Positions 41,569 through 62,328 of a DNA stretch of 64,000 bases are shown here, in pieces. The stretch is from Urophycis tenuis (taxonomy: Eukaryota > Chordata > Actinopteri > Gadiformes > Phycidae): the NCBI GenBank assembly GCA_036785325.1, contig JAXIVH010000015.1, positions 722,014 through 786,013 of the forward strand, in the 5' to 3' direction. Below the pieces are notes generated by a model. The model searched no databases. It saw only the letters and a program-made list of their open reading frames with translations, and had not been told where the DNA came from. Every line of letters starts with the position of its first letter. Positions within the stretch are counted from its first letter, which is position 1. The position numbers and the translations under genes were made by a program.

Positions 41569-44500
41569 TGTGCCTGCATGCGTGCGTGCGAGAGTCTCTG
41601 ACATTGAGATTACCTCATACTGCAGGTATTATTTTTAAATATAATTATTATTATAATTATTGTTGTTATTATGCATTTCTGAGACTCTGATCTGAACCCG
41701 AGTGGTGTTTTGTTGTTGGACTTCTGTGCTCGTCATGGATTGTCCATAACGAACACCATGTTCAAGCATAAGGGTGTCCACATGTGCACTTGGCACCAGG
41801 ACACCCTAGGCCGCAGTTCGATGATCGACTTTGTAGTTGTATCATCGGACTTGCGGCCGCATGTCTTGGACACTCGGGTGAAGAGAGGGGCGGAGCTGTC
41901 AACTGATCACCACCTGGTGGCGAGTTGGCTCCGATGGCGGGGGAAGATGCCGGTCAGACCTGGCAAACCCAAACGTACTGTGAGGGTCTGCTGGGAACGT
42001 CTGGCTGAATCTCCTGTCAGAACGAGCTTCAACTCCCACCTCCGGGAGAGCTTCAACCATGTCCCGGGGGAGGCGGGGGACATAGAGTCCGAGTGGACCT
42101 TGTTCCGTGCCTCCATTGTTGAAGCGGCCGACCGGAGCTGTGGCCGTAAGGTCGTCGGTGCCTGTCGCGGCAGCAACCCCCGAACCCCGCTGGTGGACCC
42201 CAGCGGTAAGGGATGCCGTCAAGCTGAAGAAGGAGTCCTACCGGGCCTTTTTGGCCCGTGGGACTCCTGAGGCAGCTGATGGGTACCGGCGGGCCAAGCG
42301 GGGCGCGGCTTCGGCGGTTGCGGAGGCAAAAACTCGGGTGTGGGAGGAGTTTGGTGAGGCCATGGAGAAGGACTTCCGAACGGCTTCGAGGAGGTTCTGG
42401 ACCACCATCCGGCGTCTCAGGAGGGGGAAGCAGTGCTCTGTCAACACCGTGTATGGGAGAGACGGGGCGCTGCTGACCTCGACTCGGGACGTTGTGAATC
42501 GGTGGGGGGAATACTTCGAAGACCTCCTCAATCCCACCAACACGCCTTCCACTGAGGAAGCAGGGTCTGGGGACTCGGGGGGGGAACTCTCCTATCTCCG
42601 GGGCCGAGATCGCCGAGGTGGTTAAAAAGCTCCTCGGTGGCAAGGCCCCGGGGGTGGACGAGATCCACCCCGAGTTCCTAAAGGCCCTGGATGCTGTGGG
42701 GCTGTCTTGGTTGACACGTCTCTGCAGCATCGCGTGGACATCGGGGGCAGTGCCTCTGGATTGGCAGACCGGGGTGGTGGTTCCCCTCTTCAAAAAGGGG
42801 GACCGGAGGGTGTGCTCCAACTACAGGGGGATCACACTCCTCAGCCTCCCCGGTAAGGTCTATTCGGGGGTCCTGGAGAGGAGGGTCCGTAGGATAGTCG
42901 AACCTCGGATTCAGGAGGAGCAATGTGGTTTTCGTCCCGGCCGTGGAACTGTGGACCAGCTCTATACCCTTGGCGCGGTACTCGAGGGTGCATGGGAGTT
43001 CGCCCAACCAGTCTATATGTGCTTTGTGGACTTGGAGAAGGCGTTCGACCGTGTCCCTCGGGGAGCCCTGTGGGGGGTGCTCCGGGAGTATGGGGTACCG
43101 GGCCCGCTGTTACGGGCCATCGGGTCCCTGTACTCCCGGTGCCAGAGCTTGGTCCGCATTGCCGGCAGTAAGTCGAGCCTGTTTCCGGTGAGAGTTGGCC
43201 TCCGCCAGGGCTGCCCTTTGTCACCGATTCTGTTCACAACTTTTATGGACAGAATTTCTAGGCGCAGCCAGGGCGTTGAGGGGTTACGGTTCGGTGGCCT
43301 CAGGATTGCGTCACTGCTTTTCGCAGATGATCTTGTCCAGTTGGCTTCATCGGGCCTTTACCTTCAGCTCTCACTGGAGCGGTTCGCAGCCGAATGTGAA
43401 GCGGCTGGGATGAGGATCAGCACCTCCAAATCCGAGGCCATGGTTCTCGGCCGGAAAAGGGTGGAGTGCACTCTCCGGGTCGGGGAGGAGATTCTGCCTC
43501 AAGTGGAGGAGTTCAAGTATCTCGGGGTCTTGTTCACGAGTGAGGGGAGGATGGAGCGGGAGATTGACCGACGGATCGGTGCGGCGTCGGCAGTGATGCG
43601 GGCTCTGCACCGGTCCGTCCTGGTGAAGAAGGAGCTGAGCCTAAAGGCGAAGCTCTCGATTTACCGGTCAATCTACGTTCCTACCCTCACCTATGGTCAC
43701 GAGCTGTGGGTAGTGACCGAAAGAACGAGATCGCGAATACAAGCGGCCGAAATGAGTTTCCTCCGCAGGGTGTCCGGGCTCTCCCTTAGAGATAGGGTTA
43801 GAAGCTCGGTCATCCGGGAGGGGCTCAGAGTAGAACCGCTGCTCCTCCGCATCGAGAGGAGCCAGTTGCGGTGGCTCGGGCATCTAGTGAGGATGCCTCC
43901 TGGACGCCTCCCTGGGGAGGTGTTCCGGGCACGTCCCTCCGGGAGGAGGCCCCGGGGAAGACCCAGGACACGCTGGAGGGACTATGTCTCTCGGCTGGCT
44001 TGGGAACGCCTCGGGATCCCCCCGGAAGAGCTGGACGAAGTGGCTGGGGAGAGGGAAGTCTGGGCTTCTCTCCTCAGGCTGCTGCCCCCGCGACCCGACC
44101 CCGGATAAGCGAAGGACATGGATGGATGGATGGATTATGCATTTCTAGCAAGTGGAGATAGATTTTGTCATCAGTGGCCAAAAGAGTGTCCCAGATGGAC
44201 ACTGGGATACACTATGAGAATCCTGTGTTATGTAGGAGCTTTTTTCAGTTACTATAAATGATTCATGTTGCCCCTGCTGTCCCAGCTAGTGGCAGACCGT
44301 CTCCAAGCAGAGTCTCATGAAGACAACAACACAGGACTTTTATATGAAAAGAGATGTAGGTAAACCAACTGTCAGTGTTGGTTTAATGCAATGTCTGCCA
44401 TTTTAAAGGTTGACTCACACACACTGCTGGCACCACAAAAGCCTTGTGCAAGCGAGTCAAACTGCACTGAGACAGTGTAATTGTATTTTTACAATTGTCC

Positions 44501-47045
44501 CATACATTCTGCACTGATGCCTGTAGTATCAGAGCAACAGTGTGTGGTTCTCATTTTGCAGGTCTATGCCATTACAAGGGGCGGCAGTAGCTCAGTGGGT
44601 AGAGCGGGTGGACAGAGCGGGTCGTCCACTAACCGTAGGCTCGGCGGTTAGATCCCCATGATCCCCACTTCCAAACTGTCTGCATCTCGTAGTGTCCTTG
44701 AGACACTGAACCCCAACTTGCTCACCGGGCGCTGAACCTAGCAGCCAACTGCTCCTATGTACCATAGGATGGGTCAAATGCAGAGAACACATTTCATTCC
44801 CATATCTAAAAAAATATGGGAATGACAAATAAAGACCAAAAAGGTCCCAATAAATAAATAAAATGTCTGCATCCGCAGGTAATTGTACTGTAGTGCTGTC
44901 TACAGGGCTACAGAGGTCCAGAGACTGGTCCAGAGACTCGTTGCAACCACCTGTCCCCTTGACCCCATCCCCTCCTCCCTCCTCCAGACCATCTCTACTG
45001 ACATCCTACCGTTCATCACCAACCTCATTAACTCCTCCCTCACCTCAGGCCTCATCCCAGCACCCTTCACAACTGCCTGAGTCAAACCACTCATCCAGAA
45101 CGAAAAACCAGTATCTCTGCTATCATTCCTTTCTAAAACCCTGGAATGTCCAGTCTCTAACCAACTGCCCACCTATCTCTCAGAAAACAACTTGCTTGAT
45201 CCCCATCAGTCAGGCTTCAAGGAAAAGGTCGGAGGACAAAATCACAACTCTTCTCCTTTTTGGCACCGCGGTGGTGGAACGAGCTCCCTGCCAATGTCAG
45301 GACTCATCTTCCGGAAGAGACTCAAGACTCACTTGTTCAGAGTTCACCTGAACCCTGCATAACATCCATCTTTATAATTGCTCTTTGTAACTTAGGCACT
45401 TAGCCAGAGATGTTGTATACTAGCAATGGTTAACCTAGCAATTGGAATTCTTGAAACTTGTTCTAGTGACTTGCTTACTGTATTAACAGCAATGAAATGT
45501 TTCACCTTCTTCTGACAAATGTACTTATTGTAAGTCGCTTTGGATAAAAGTGTCAGCTAAATCCCTAAATGTAAATGTAGATGTATAGAGCCAGGAATTA
45601 TTTGAATAAGGAATGTGAGCTTCTTCATATATTAAATTGGATTACTCTGTGCACAAAACCTTGGCTCTTTGCAAGCTGATTCATTTGCATTCATTTCATA
45701 GGATGCTGTTCATCCTCCAAGCATGGCTTCTCTACGCCTTGCTGTCGTGATCTAAAACCAGACAACAAAGATGACAGTCCTTGGCTGTTGTACTATCTTG
45801 TGAGACATTAACACAGTCATTAACCTAAAGATGATTGACAGCTACAGTCACCATGGCAGCCCTCATTGGGCCACACTGCAGCTTCAGTCCAGACCAGGCG
45901 GCTCAGCTCCAACTCACCAGGCCTGGGACTTGCGTCTCGACATGCTCTGCCTCAGCCACTTGGAATGAGGAGTCAGGTGGTAGATAAGCTGCCTGCAGAT
46001 CTTGTCTGAGGACTTGATGGTGTCTGTGTCCTGTGGGAGTAACCAGGAGAGAAGCTTTTCAGAGCCCCGCTGAATGGAAGAGTACAGGGATAACAATATG
46101 TTGACAATTTATTGTGAGCATTCACAATAAACACACACACGGCTTTTAGCATTCACTGGTTCATACTGAACATGCACAAGCTGTTGTGTTTTGCTGTTGT
46201 TGTTTTGGTGAATGACAATGCCTGTCTGGCTTTTTTTCTCAGCTGTACACAAATAACATCGGTTTAATGAGGTACCATCTCTGCTCCATGAAGCTCCGAA
46301 CACAATTTAAGTGCCTTGCCAAAGCAAGAAAATGGGTGTTGAATCCATCACATCACATCCAATGGATTCATGCAACACAACATAGGAAACACGATAGAAC
46401 ATGGCGCAACCCAACAGAACGCATTACAACACACTACAAAAACACAACACAACGTGAGCATACTCAATGCCTGTCCACCAGAGTGGTTTATATCAGCGTG
46501 CTACATAGAGTAGGGGATGATCTGGTGGGGAAAGCTTGAGCTAAATAATGACGAATGGTTGATCTTCAGCTGGTTCACTATCTTGTAGGGACCTACAAGA
46601 CAGGGCAGGTCTATTCATGATTCTTCTTCCTGTTCCCCCAATAGCGTTGCATAAGACAGGAAATTACAATGAATCTAAAAGTTGTAATGCTGCAGAAGTC
46701 ATTATTGTCTATCTATGCTTTACATGTAAAATACAACGATTACATAAGAGTATATCCATAATTAAATCATAAAAATAAATAGATGGCAAAATCAACACAA
46801 AACATGTATTGAATGTGAAATGAGCCATAGGAAAAGGAAATTGCAGGGGGAACCATAAATGCTACTCTTATGTGTCCGGTGGAACAGCACAGTGGAGCCA
46901 TTTTTTGGAAGCTCACCTTCTTGGGGCACTGCATCTCACGAGCCAGGCTGAGCAGCAGGTCATGGGAGATGGGGTCCACCAGGTTGAGGAAGGCAGCGTT
47001 CTTATACAGGATGTCATTCAGCGAACTGCCTTCTAGTCCCAGATC
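36111..47045 (-). CDS. lrrc75b: Leucine-rich repeat-containing protein 75B, 5' end missing
   Basis: Leucine-rich-repeat protein without known enzymatic activity. Three exons are present: 47045-46917, 46030-45918, 36741-36111, encoding 290 residues to a stop. The first visible exon begins DLGLEGSSLNDILYKNAAFL and contains NLVDPISHDLL and QCPKK. The next holds KSSDKICRQLIYHLTPHSK. The last holds VDLSGIPLSSRDV, two or three LRR-like units (LALNGNRLT, LAWIDLGNNVD) and PLLVALRRR. These match vertebrate LRRC75B. The C-terminus adds a strongly acidic Glu/Asp run (about 220-265) before KDFTLHFCQR. The initiator exon should lie upstream but is not found before or after the 200-N gap, so it is probably missing from the assembly. 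The 9.2-kb last intron holds a minisatellite, a LINE, a SINE and an L2. LRRC75A is the alternative, but proximity to a GGT gene favours 75B. Confidence 0.88.
37184..37275. repeat. (ATC)n microsatellite
   Basis: Roughly 28 ATC/ATT triplets in the lrrc75b last intron. Confidence 0.9.
37845..39385. repeat. 40-bp minisatellite, about 38 copies
   Basis: Very regular units built from ctaaccaggtaaccaggtct and aatgaccaggtctaatgtcc, with a few variants (ctaaacaggt, tctactgtcc, tctgatgtcc, ctaaagaggt). It lies in the large lrrc75b intron and has almost no indels. Confidence 0.97.
39386..41645. other. lrrc75b intron, no gene recognised
   Basis: AT-rich intronic sequence with a (GT)n run at 41527-41567 and short TA-rich palindromic words near 41320-41370. 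No exon or clear mobile element was seen. Confidence 0.45.
41660..44150 (+). mobile_element. Rex3-like RTE-clade LINE, 5' truncated and frameshifted
   Basis: Non-LTR retrotransposon polyprotein. The C-terminal part of an APE-type endonuclease (TWHQDTLGRSSMIDFVV, STDHHLV) occupies about 41680-42180. A linker follows in a second frame (to about 42600). A 496-codon frame at 42618-44108 holds the reverse transcriptase: GGKAPGVDEIHPEFL, NYRGITLLSLPGK, CGFRPGRGT, DLEKAFDRVPR, LRQGCPLSP, the FADD catalytic box (43319-43330), KYLGVLF and a C-terminal SQLRWLGHLVRMP. Frame changes near 42180 and 42600 break the polyprotein. The 3' end runs directly into a gatggatggatgg tail (about 44117-44134), as in fish Rex3. 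It lies in the lrrc75b intron, opposite to the gene. Confidence 0.88.
44578..44825 (+). mobile_element. tRNA-derived SINE
   Basis: The head has RNA polymerase III promoter boxes: box A tagctcagtgggt (44588-44600) and box B ggttagatccc (44646-44656). A non-tRNA body follows, then an A-rich end (aatgacaaataaagacc). A duplicated gtggacagagcgg spacer in the head shows that it does not fold as a working tRNA. Confidence 0.8.
44878..45600 (+). mobile_element. L2-type LINE, internally deleted
   Basis: The 5' piece encodes the start of an L2 reverse transcriptase (TTCPLDPIPSSLLQT, LINSSLTSGLIPAPF, then SFLSKTLE in a shifted frame). At about 45220 it jumps to the 3' part (LFGTAVVERAP/WWNELP-like, KRLKTHLF-like). 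It ends with the conserved tail containing gtaagtcgctttggataaaa (about 45531-45550). Stops and frameshifts occur throughout. Confidence 0.75.
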
Positions 47046-47137
47046 CTGATCAATCAAGAGTAGAGATCACAGCATGGTCATATCAACATCCCCTACAGTT
47101 TGGGGCTTCTTAAACTATTGCAATCTAGACACAAAAG

Positions 47138-47337
47138 NNNNNNNNNNNNNNNNNNNNNNNNNNNNNNNNNNNNNNNNNNNNNNNNNNNNNNNNNNNNNNN
47201 NNNNNNNNNNNNNNNNNNNNNNNNNNNNNNNNNNNNNNNNNNNNNNNNNNNNNNNNNNNNNNNNNNNNNNNNNNNNNNNNNNNNNNNNNNNNNNNNNNNN
47301 NNNNNNNNNNNNNNNNNNNNNNNNNNNNNNNNNNNNN
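47138..47337. other. Assembly gap, exactly 200 N
   Basis: The 200 unknown bases are a round number, typical of a scaffolder placeholder rather than a measured gap. The lrrc75b first exon and the 3' half of anapc5 are both missing around this point. Confidence 0.95.
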
Positions 47338-49684
47338 AAATATGCTCTCAAAAAACATTGTTGCAGATGCTCATTTTAAGGGCTACAGGGATCAGGGTTA
47401 AGACTTATGTCTGTAGTGTCACACAATCAAGACAATTACAGTTTAGTGGCGTCGTGAAGTTGTTGTCTTCACCAGCATTAGCCGTGAAAATCTATCTGAA
47501 TCTATCATGTTCACTGACGAGTTCTTTATAAATGGTTTATTCACAGTCATTTCATTCTTACTTCCTTCTCAAGTAAAATAACATTAACTTGCTAACTAAC
47601 CATTAGCTGACTTGACTACCCAAACAGACAATGGTATGCGTGGTAGCTCAGCACTGTCATCCATGGTCAAACAATCATACAAAAAATAACTTCATGAACT
47701 GTTGCAATCTTATAACGTTTTAACATTAAATACAATTAAATACGAATATACACACTTTAGATTGCGGGTCCCATCGTTTAAAAAAAAATAAATAAAATCG
47801 AAATCAAATGACCGACCCAAGTAAAGTCTTCAATCAATATCGAAATATGATATCAATAAATTAGGTCCCTGCTGAATTGAAAAGTACACAGCTCAACAAC
47901 ATACATAACATAGGTCTAGTCATTGTTAGTCAAATTTAGGCGCAAATGTTACATATTATACCTTTTACTTTGTTATTAAAGGTGTAATGAAATGTCGTGT
48001 GTGTAATATATTTAGTAATAATAATAATAATAATAAATAATAAGTGAGGAGTAACTGAGATTCCAGCTGGCGCGTAGCCTACAGCTGTGTCTTTGGCAGC
48101 TTAGGTGTACTTCCCAAATCACATGTCCACCTCATGTAGTCCACCTCATGTAGTCCACCTCATGTAGTCCACCTCATGTAGTCCACCTCATGTAGTCCAC
48201 CTCATGTAGCCCACCTCATGTAGTCCACGTCATGTAGCCCACCTCATGTAGTCCACCTCATGTAGTCCACCTCATGTAGCCCACCTCATGTAGTCCACCT
48301 CATGTAGCCCACCTCATGTAGTCCACCTCATGTAGCCCACCTCATGTAGTCCACCTCATGTAGTCCACGTCATGTAGCCCACCTCATGTAGTCCACCTCA
48401 TGTAGCCCACCTCATGTAGTCCACGTCATGTAGCCCACCTCATGTAGTCCACCTCATGTAGCCCACCTCATGTAGCCCACCTCATGTAGTCTACCTCATG
48501 TAGTTCACCTCATGTAGTCCACCTCATGTAGCCCACCTCATGTAGCCCACCTCATGTAGTCCACCTCATGTAGTCCACCTCATGTAGTCCACCTCATGTA
48601 GTCCACCTCATGTAGCCCACCTCATGTAGTCCACCTCATGTAGTCCACCTCATGTAGTCCACCTCATGTAGTCCACCTCATGTAGTCTACCTCATGTAGT
48701 CCACCTCATGTAGCCCACCTCATGTAGCCCACCTCATGTAGCCCACCTCATGTAGCCCACCTCATGTAGCCCACCTCATGTAGTCCACGTCATGTAGCCC
48801 ACCTCATGTAGTCTACCTCATGTAGTTCACCTCATGTAGCCCACCTCATGTAGTCCACCTCATTAGTCTTCAAACAAACCTTTCTACAATATAACACATT
48901 AGGGGTGTAAAAACTAAAAAAGAATCATTTCGCAGAAGGATCGCAATTCAACTTATAGAATCGACTTCCAACATCTAATGAGATACGTTACAAACAAGAC
49001 AGTTTTGTTTTCAAGCCATGTACCCCAAAGAATGTGTGTGGTCAGCTCTAAAAGTGATGCAGACTATGCCAACAAACCCACCTATGGAACATTGGCTGAA
49101 ATTGGCCAACACCAATTCAACATATTTGGCACCAATGTTACATATAACCACCAACTTATAGCACACCGGCCCTGTGTTGTTTGGTGTTTATTGGGGCAGT
49201 GTGCAAGCACCTTCAAAAAACACAAGGTTTGGTTTTGGGACTGTAAGTCCACTTCAGTGTACATCCAGCATACACATCTATCCTAACTAGAGATTCTTCA
49301 TGCCGTGGTGCTAATATGTAATCGACCGGAACAAACCAGTAAACATTTTGCAGTGAAATGTGTCCAGATTATAAAAAGAAAAATTAGAAGGGACTTCAGT
49401 CAAAATATTAGTTACTTACTTACTTACTTACTTAGCATAGCAAACCAGACATTAGTATTTTTTTGTCTATTACACTGCAAAATGTACATGCCCACCCAGC
49501 ATTTCATTTTTCACTTTCAGATGAGAGAACATTTCAATACGATTCAATTTTTACATTGAATCTAGTTTATATTGGGCACTAATACTTATAGAGATGGACC
49601 TTCAGAAAGGTGTACATCCAGCAGAACAGCATCTGTTGCATCAGAGCTACACTAATTCTATCTACAAAGACCTTCCTCTCCTAC
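47338..49684. other. Sequence between gap and anapc5 exon 9
   Basis: No exon was recognised. If anapc5 is intact this is intron. It contains a 14-bp minisatellite and otherwise AT-rich unique-looking DNA. Confidence 0.45.
48126..48865. repeat. 14-bp minisatellite, about 53 copies
   Basis: Units of ccacctcatgtagt with c/t and g variants (ctcatgtagccc, ccacgtcatg). It lies 0.8 kb from the assembly gap. Confidence 0.97.
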
Positions 49685-52219
49685 CGGCAGGCAGAAGTGG
49701 GCAGCCATTTTCACAGAGTCCTCCGTCAGCACTGAGCTGTCGGATCCTTTCATCTGTTCCAGCGTGTAGAGCCAGCTCTGATGAACAGACCAAAACACAA
49801 AGACACACAATGAGAAACAACCAGACAAGTGGCAAACTTGTTTGGAAATAAATGATCCATCACAGAATAACAGTGTTTTTTACCAGGCAGTGCTGAAGGC
49901 ATACGTGATCGTTGGACTCCTGGGCAATGCGGATCGCCTCTTGCAGAGCGAGGTCTGCCTGTTGACTACATGCCCATAAAGAGTGGTGCATAAGGGACAC
50001 ACTTTACACTGCACAGTGACATGTTAGGCAAGTAGGGGTTTGACATCTTGCTCCAGAATGCTTAAAGGGTAGGCTGTGGACATGGGGATTGAACCCATGT
50101 ATCTTTGGACAGAGAGTTGGACACCCTTGTACTCACTAGTGGCCGAAGCGGCAGTGGAGGCTGGCCAAATTGAGGGCAGCATAGCGAAGACTACGTCCGT
50201 AGCCTTCGTCCCCGTTGCTTTTCCCCTCACTCCCAGACAAGATGAGGCGGTCAAAGTAGTGCAGTAGACTGTGGGTGGAGATGTAGATGTCCTGGACGCG
50301 CATGCTGTTCAGGTAATTCAAGTAATGCTGGGAGGGGTGGGGGAAGAAATGATAGAAGATGAACTAAGAACGTTAGGGAAAGATATATTACCAGATCATT
50401 TCCTGGGTCTCTGTGTGCAGTTACTGAGGATATGCCCAGAAAGGAATGGTGCCAAGTAATGCTTGCCTTCATTCACTAAGAAATGTCCAGAAAACACAAA
50501 CAAACAAAAACAACACAAACTCCTCAATGATGGTTGTTCTGAGGTGTGTGTAAATGGAGTCTCACTGCTTCAGCAAAGTCTGGGTTAAACTTGAGCATGT
50601 TGTTGAGTTCCTCCTGGAGAGCGGCAGGCCTCAGAGCTTTGTTATCATCATTCTTCAGGAGGTATGCCTTGGAGGAGAAAGGTGTTTCATAAACTGTCTT
50701 TCATAAAGAGTCCGTCTTTTCACAGCCGAGAAAGGCTTCACCCAGTCTGACCCAAGACGTGCTTTTACCAGGTTACTTGTGTAATATAACCTGTAACATA
50801 CAATATAACCCCCCCATGCTCACCTGTTTGGCAAGAAAGTATTCTGCTTGTTTCTGGGAGAGGGGCCCTCTGCTCACTGCATCATCATTTCTAAGAAATA
50901 CAAAGTGTCTTGTTAACATCCAATAAACCAACATGTCAACTCTGAACAATCATTTGTTTAGTACAAAGGAAGAGTCCAACCCCGCTGCTTTACAGTCCCC
51001 ACTTTATTTTCTGGGTGCGTGCTGACGTTTGGGCACCAGGCCTTCATCAGAGAGAGAGAGAAAATAAAGTGGTAAAGCAGCAGTGTTGCGCTCTTCCTTT
51101 GTACTACTCAAAAGTTGAAACCTTGAAAAGCTGCACCTGCAAATAAGTCTTCCAAGGTGTGCAGGCCCTCGCTAAACTCTAAACTATCAAACATTTAACA
51201 TTTTATATAGTCCCTATAACCATTGGTTCAGCTCTGTGTTTGCATAACTCAGAAGACAGACTTCGTACCGGATAATGAAAAGCATCACTAACCGAAGCTC
51301 TGATGTAAGCAGGAGGGAGTCAAACGCCTTCTCCATCTTGTCCCCTACAGTGTCTTCAGTACTGGTGAGATCCATATCCAAATCATCGGCGACCAATGCC
51401 GGCAAATTCAAATGCCCATCAGTCGGATTGGCATAGTGAATATGGTAGTATTGTTGCAGGGACTTGTACAGCTTGTACACCTGGCTAAAGGATAGCTTGT
51501 TGTATGCTAGGAGCATGTGTCGAATAAACAGACCTAGGAAGGAGGAAGCTATTGCCGTTAAGAAGTAGCCAAGAAGACAACAAATAGCCCAAAAGAGTCT
51601 AAAGAGGCATTTCAAAACAGAATGCAAACTATACTCACCAACAACACTTGTTTTATATGCCTCTGAGTCAAAGGCAGTAAACGGAGTGGGGAGGGTTGTG
51701 AAGAAGTATTCCATGTCCTTAAGTTCGCCATCGGCCATCTCACGCAACCTGTGATGATATGTACATTCAAATGGCACACTGCAAACAGCAGGTGAAAGCC
51801 TAAAGCTAGACACATTCATGAAGACATTCACTTTACCGGCGTTTCACAGCGTATGCAGTTTGAGGGCAACAATCCTCAACAGTTTTAAGGAACTGGACAA
51901 GTGTCAGGTCTGGACCCTAATGATGATTGCAAAACGAAAAACAAACACTCATGAAACTCATGAGGACAATTATAGTATTGTGGAATATTTGCAAAATACC
52001 TAATGCGTGCGTGTGGTGTACCTGTTGTAAAGGCAAAATCAGTTTGTTGAGCCGTCTTCTTTCTTGCAGAGCAATCTTGGACGTAGTCATCTCGTATAGT
52101 AAGGCAAGAACGGAGATTTTGTACGGTGTCACCCAGTCTTTAATACCGAACACATTGGCGTGAACTACTCCATTTGTCATCATTGGGTTGAAATATAAAC
52201 TCTCGTGTACGCTTGCCAT
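49685..52219 (-). CDS. anapc5: Anaphase-promoting complex subunit 5, N-terminal half only
   Basis: TPR-type scaffold subunit of the APC/C ubiquitin ligase, acting in mitotic exit. Nine exons join in phase: 52219-52022, 51916-51837, 51748-51639, 51533-51293, 50890-50824, 50667-50566, 50327-50137, 49965-49884, 49777-49685, encoding 388 residues without a stop. The N-terminus MASVHESLYFNPMMTNGVVH is essentially that of vertebrate APC5. Further anchors are KTSVVG, KLSFSQVYKLY, GPLSQKQAEYFL, NNMLKFNPDFAEA, STHSLLHYFDRLILSG, GYGRSLRYAALNLASLHCRF and ALQEAIRIAQESNDHVCLQ. Human APC5 is about 755 residues, so half is absent. The exons after 49685 should lie at lower coordinates but are not found before the 200-N gap. 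The exons themselves are intact, which argues for missing sequence rather than a pseudogene. Confidence 0.95.
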
Positions 52220-53299
52220 TGTTTGAAAATGACGCGTCTTAAACGAACATTAAGATGTCAGATTGTCGAGTTTGCAGCCCTCAACGAGCTAGCTAACCAG
52301 CAAGTTCACTAACGGGAAAAAGGACCGCTTGTCAGGTAAAAAAAAACCCCAAAACAATAATACACGTAGTCACACAGGAAGATAAATCACTACGTGCGTG
52401 TCATTAAAATGTATTGTGTGTTTGAACGAAAATGTGTCGCTTCAAACAACCCTCCTCTGGTCCACTTTAATATACGTCACATATTCCCCAAGCCCGCGCA
52501 ATCGAGTACAGCACACTCGATATGTGTCATTATTGCTGTATTAGCAATCAAGACACATTACAAAATAAAAATAGAAGATGTTATGGTGTTATGCTATATC
52601 TATCTATAGATAGATATAGATCTTTATATCTATAACTATATCTATCTATATATGTCTATAGATATAGATATATGTTAAGGACCTCAAAATAATTATATAA
52701 TACAAAATCATAGACCTAGGCCTATATGTACTTGATGTAACATATATTGTATATTTGATGGTCCATCTTGTTCCCTTCTCTCTTGAATATATACAGTAGG
52801 CTACACTTCCTTGAATGTGTTATTGTAATGCATGTGATTGTTATGGAATAAACTTGATAAGGCGAGCACGTTTTACTCATAGATGAAAATATATGATCTC
52901 ATTTATATCTGACAGATACAGCAGGCGTGCTAAAACAACACATTTACATTAAAATCACACTTTGAGACTCATGTGGGCCGTGTTAGCAGGTACGTACGCA
53001 GCGTCAATCAGATGTACTTGAATACAAACACTATACAATCTTGAATTTGCATTGATTTGAAATATGCAAGTAATATTTGTCGGTACATGAACTTTGGGAA
53101 AGAAAAATGCTCTTGCCGCCTTGTGCGCATCTCCGAAATGCGTTGCTATTGGTAGACTAAAAGATGAGGTCACTGTGCTGTAGTCCTTCATCCCGATGGA
53201 TGTGAACCAAGAAAGATAGGTTATCTAAAAAGTGACGCTATTCGTTGCAATGATCGCACCGTTCGTCTGTCCTTTCACAGTTAACAAACTGGAGCTGCG
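52220..53299. promoter_or_regulatory. Shared anapc5/rnf34 intergenic promoter region
   Basis: The start codons of anapc5 (minus, 52219) and rnf34 (plus, 53300) diverge across 1.08 kb, the same head-to-head arrangement as in human. The rnf34-proximal part has an inverted CCAAT word (attgg near 53149) and a CpG-richer patch (about 53110-53300). A perfect 26-base palindrome of tatc/gata words lies at 52594-52619. Confidence 0.5.

Positions 53300-62328
<9,029 letters not shown>

Noticed and set aside
44578..44660. tRNA gene with box A and box B
   Set aside because: It continues into a SINE body with an A-rich end and the head has an internal duplication, so it is a tRNA-derived SINE.
49685..52219. 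anapc5 as a truncated pseudogene
   Set aside because: All nine exons have intact frames and splice sites and the missing half coincides with an assembly gap, so incomplete assembly is the better explanation.
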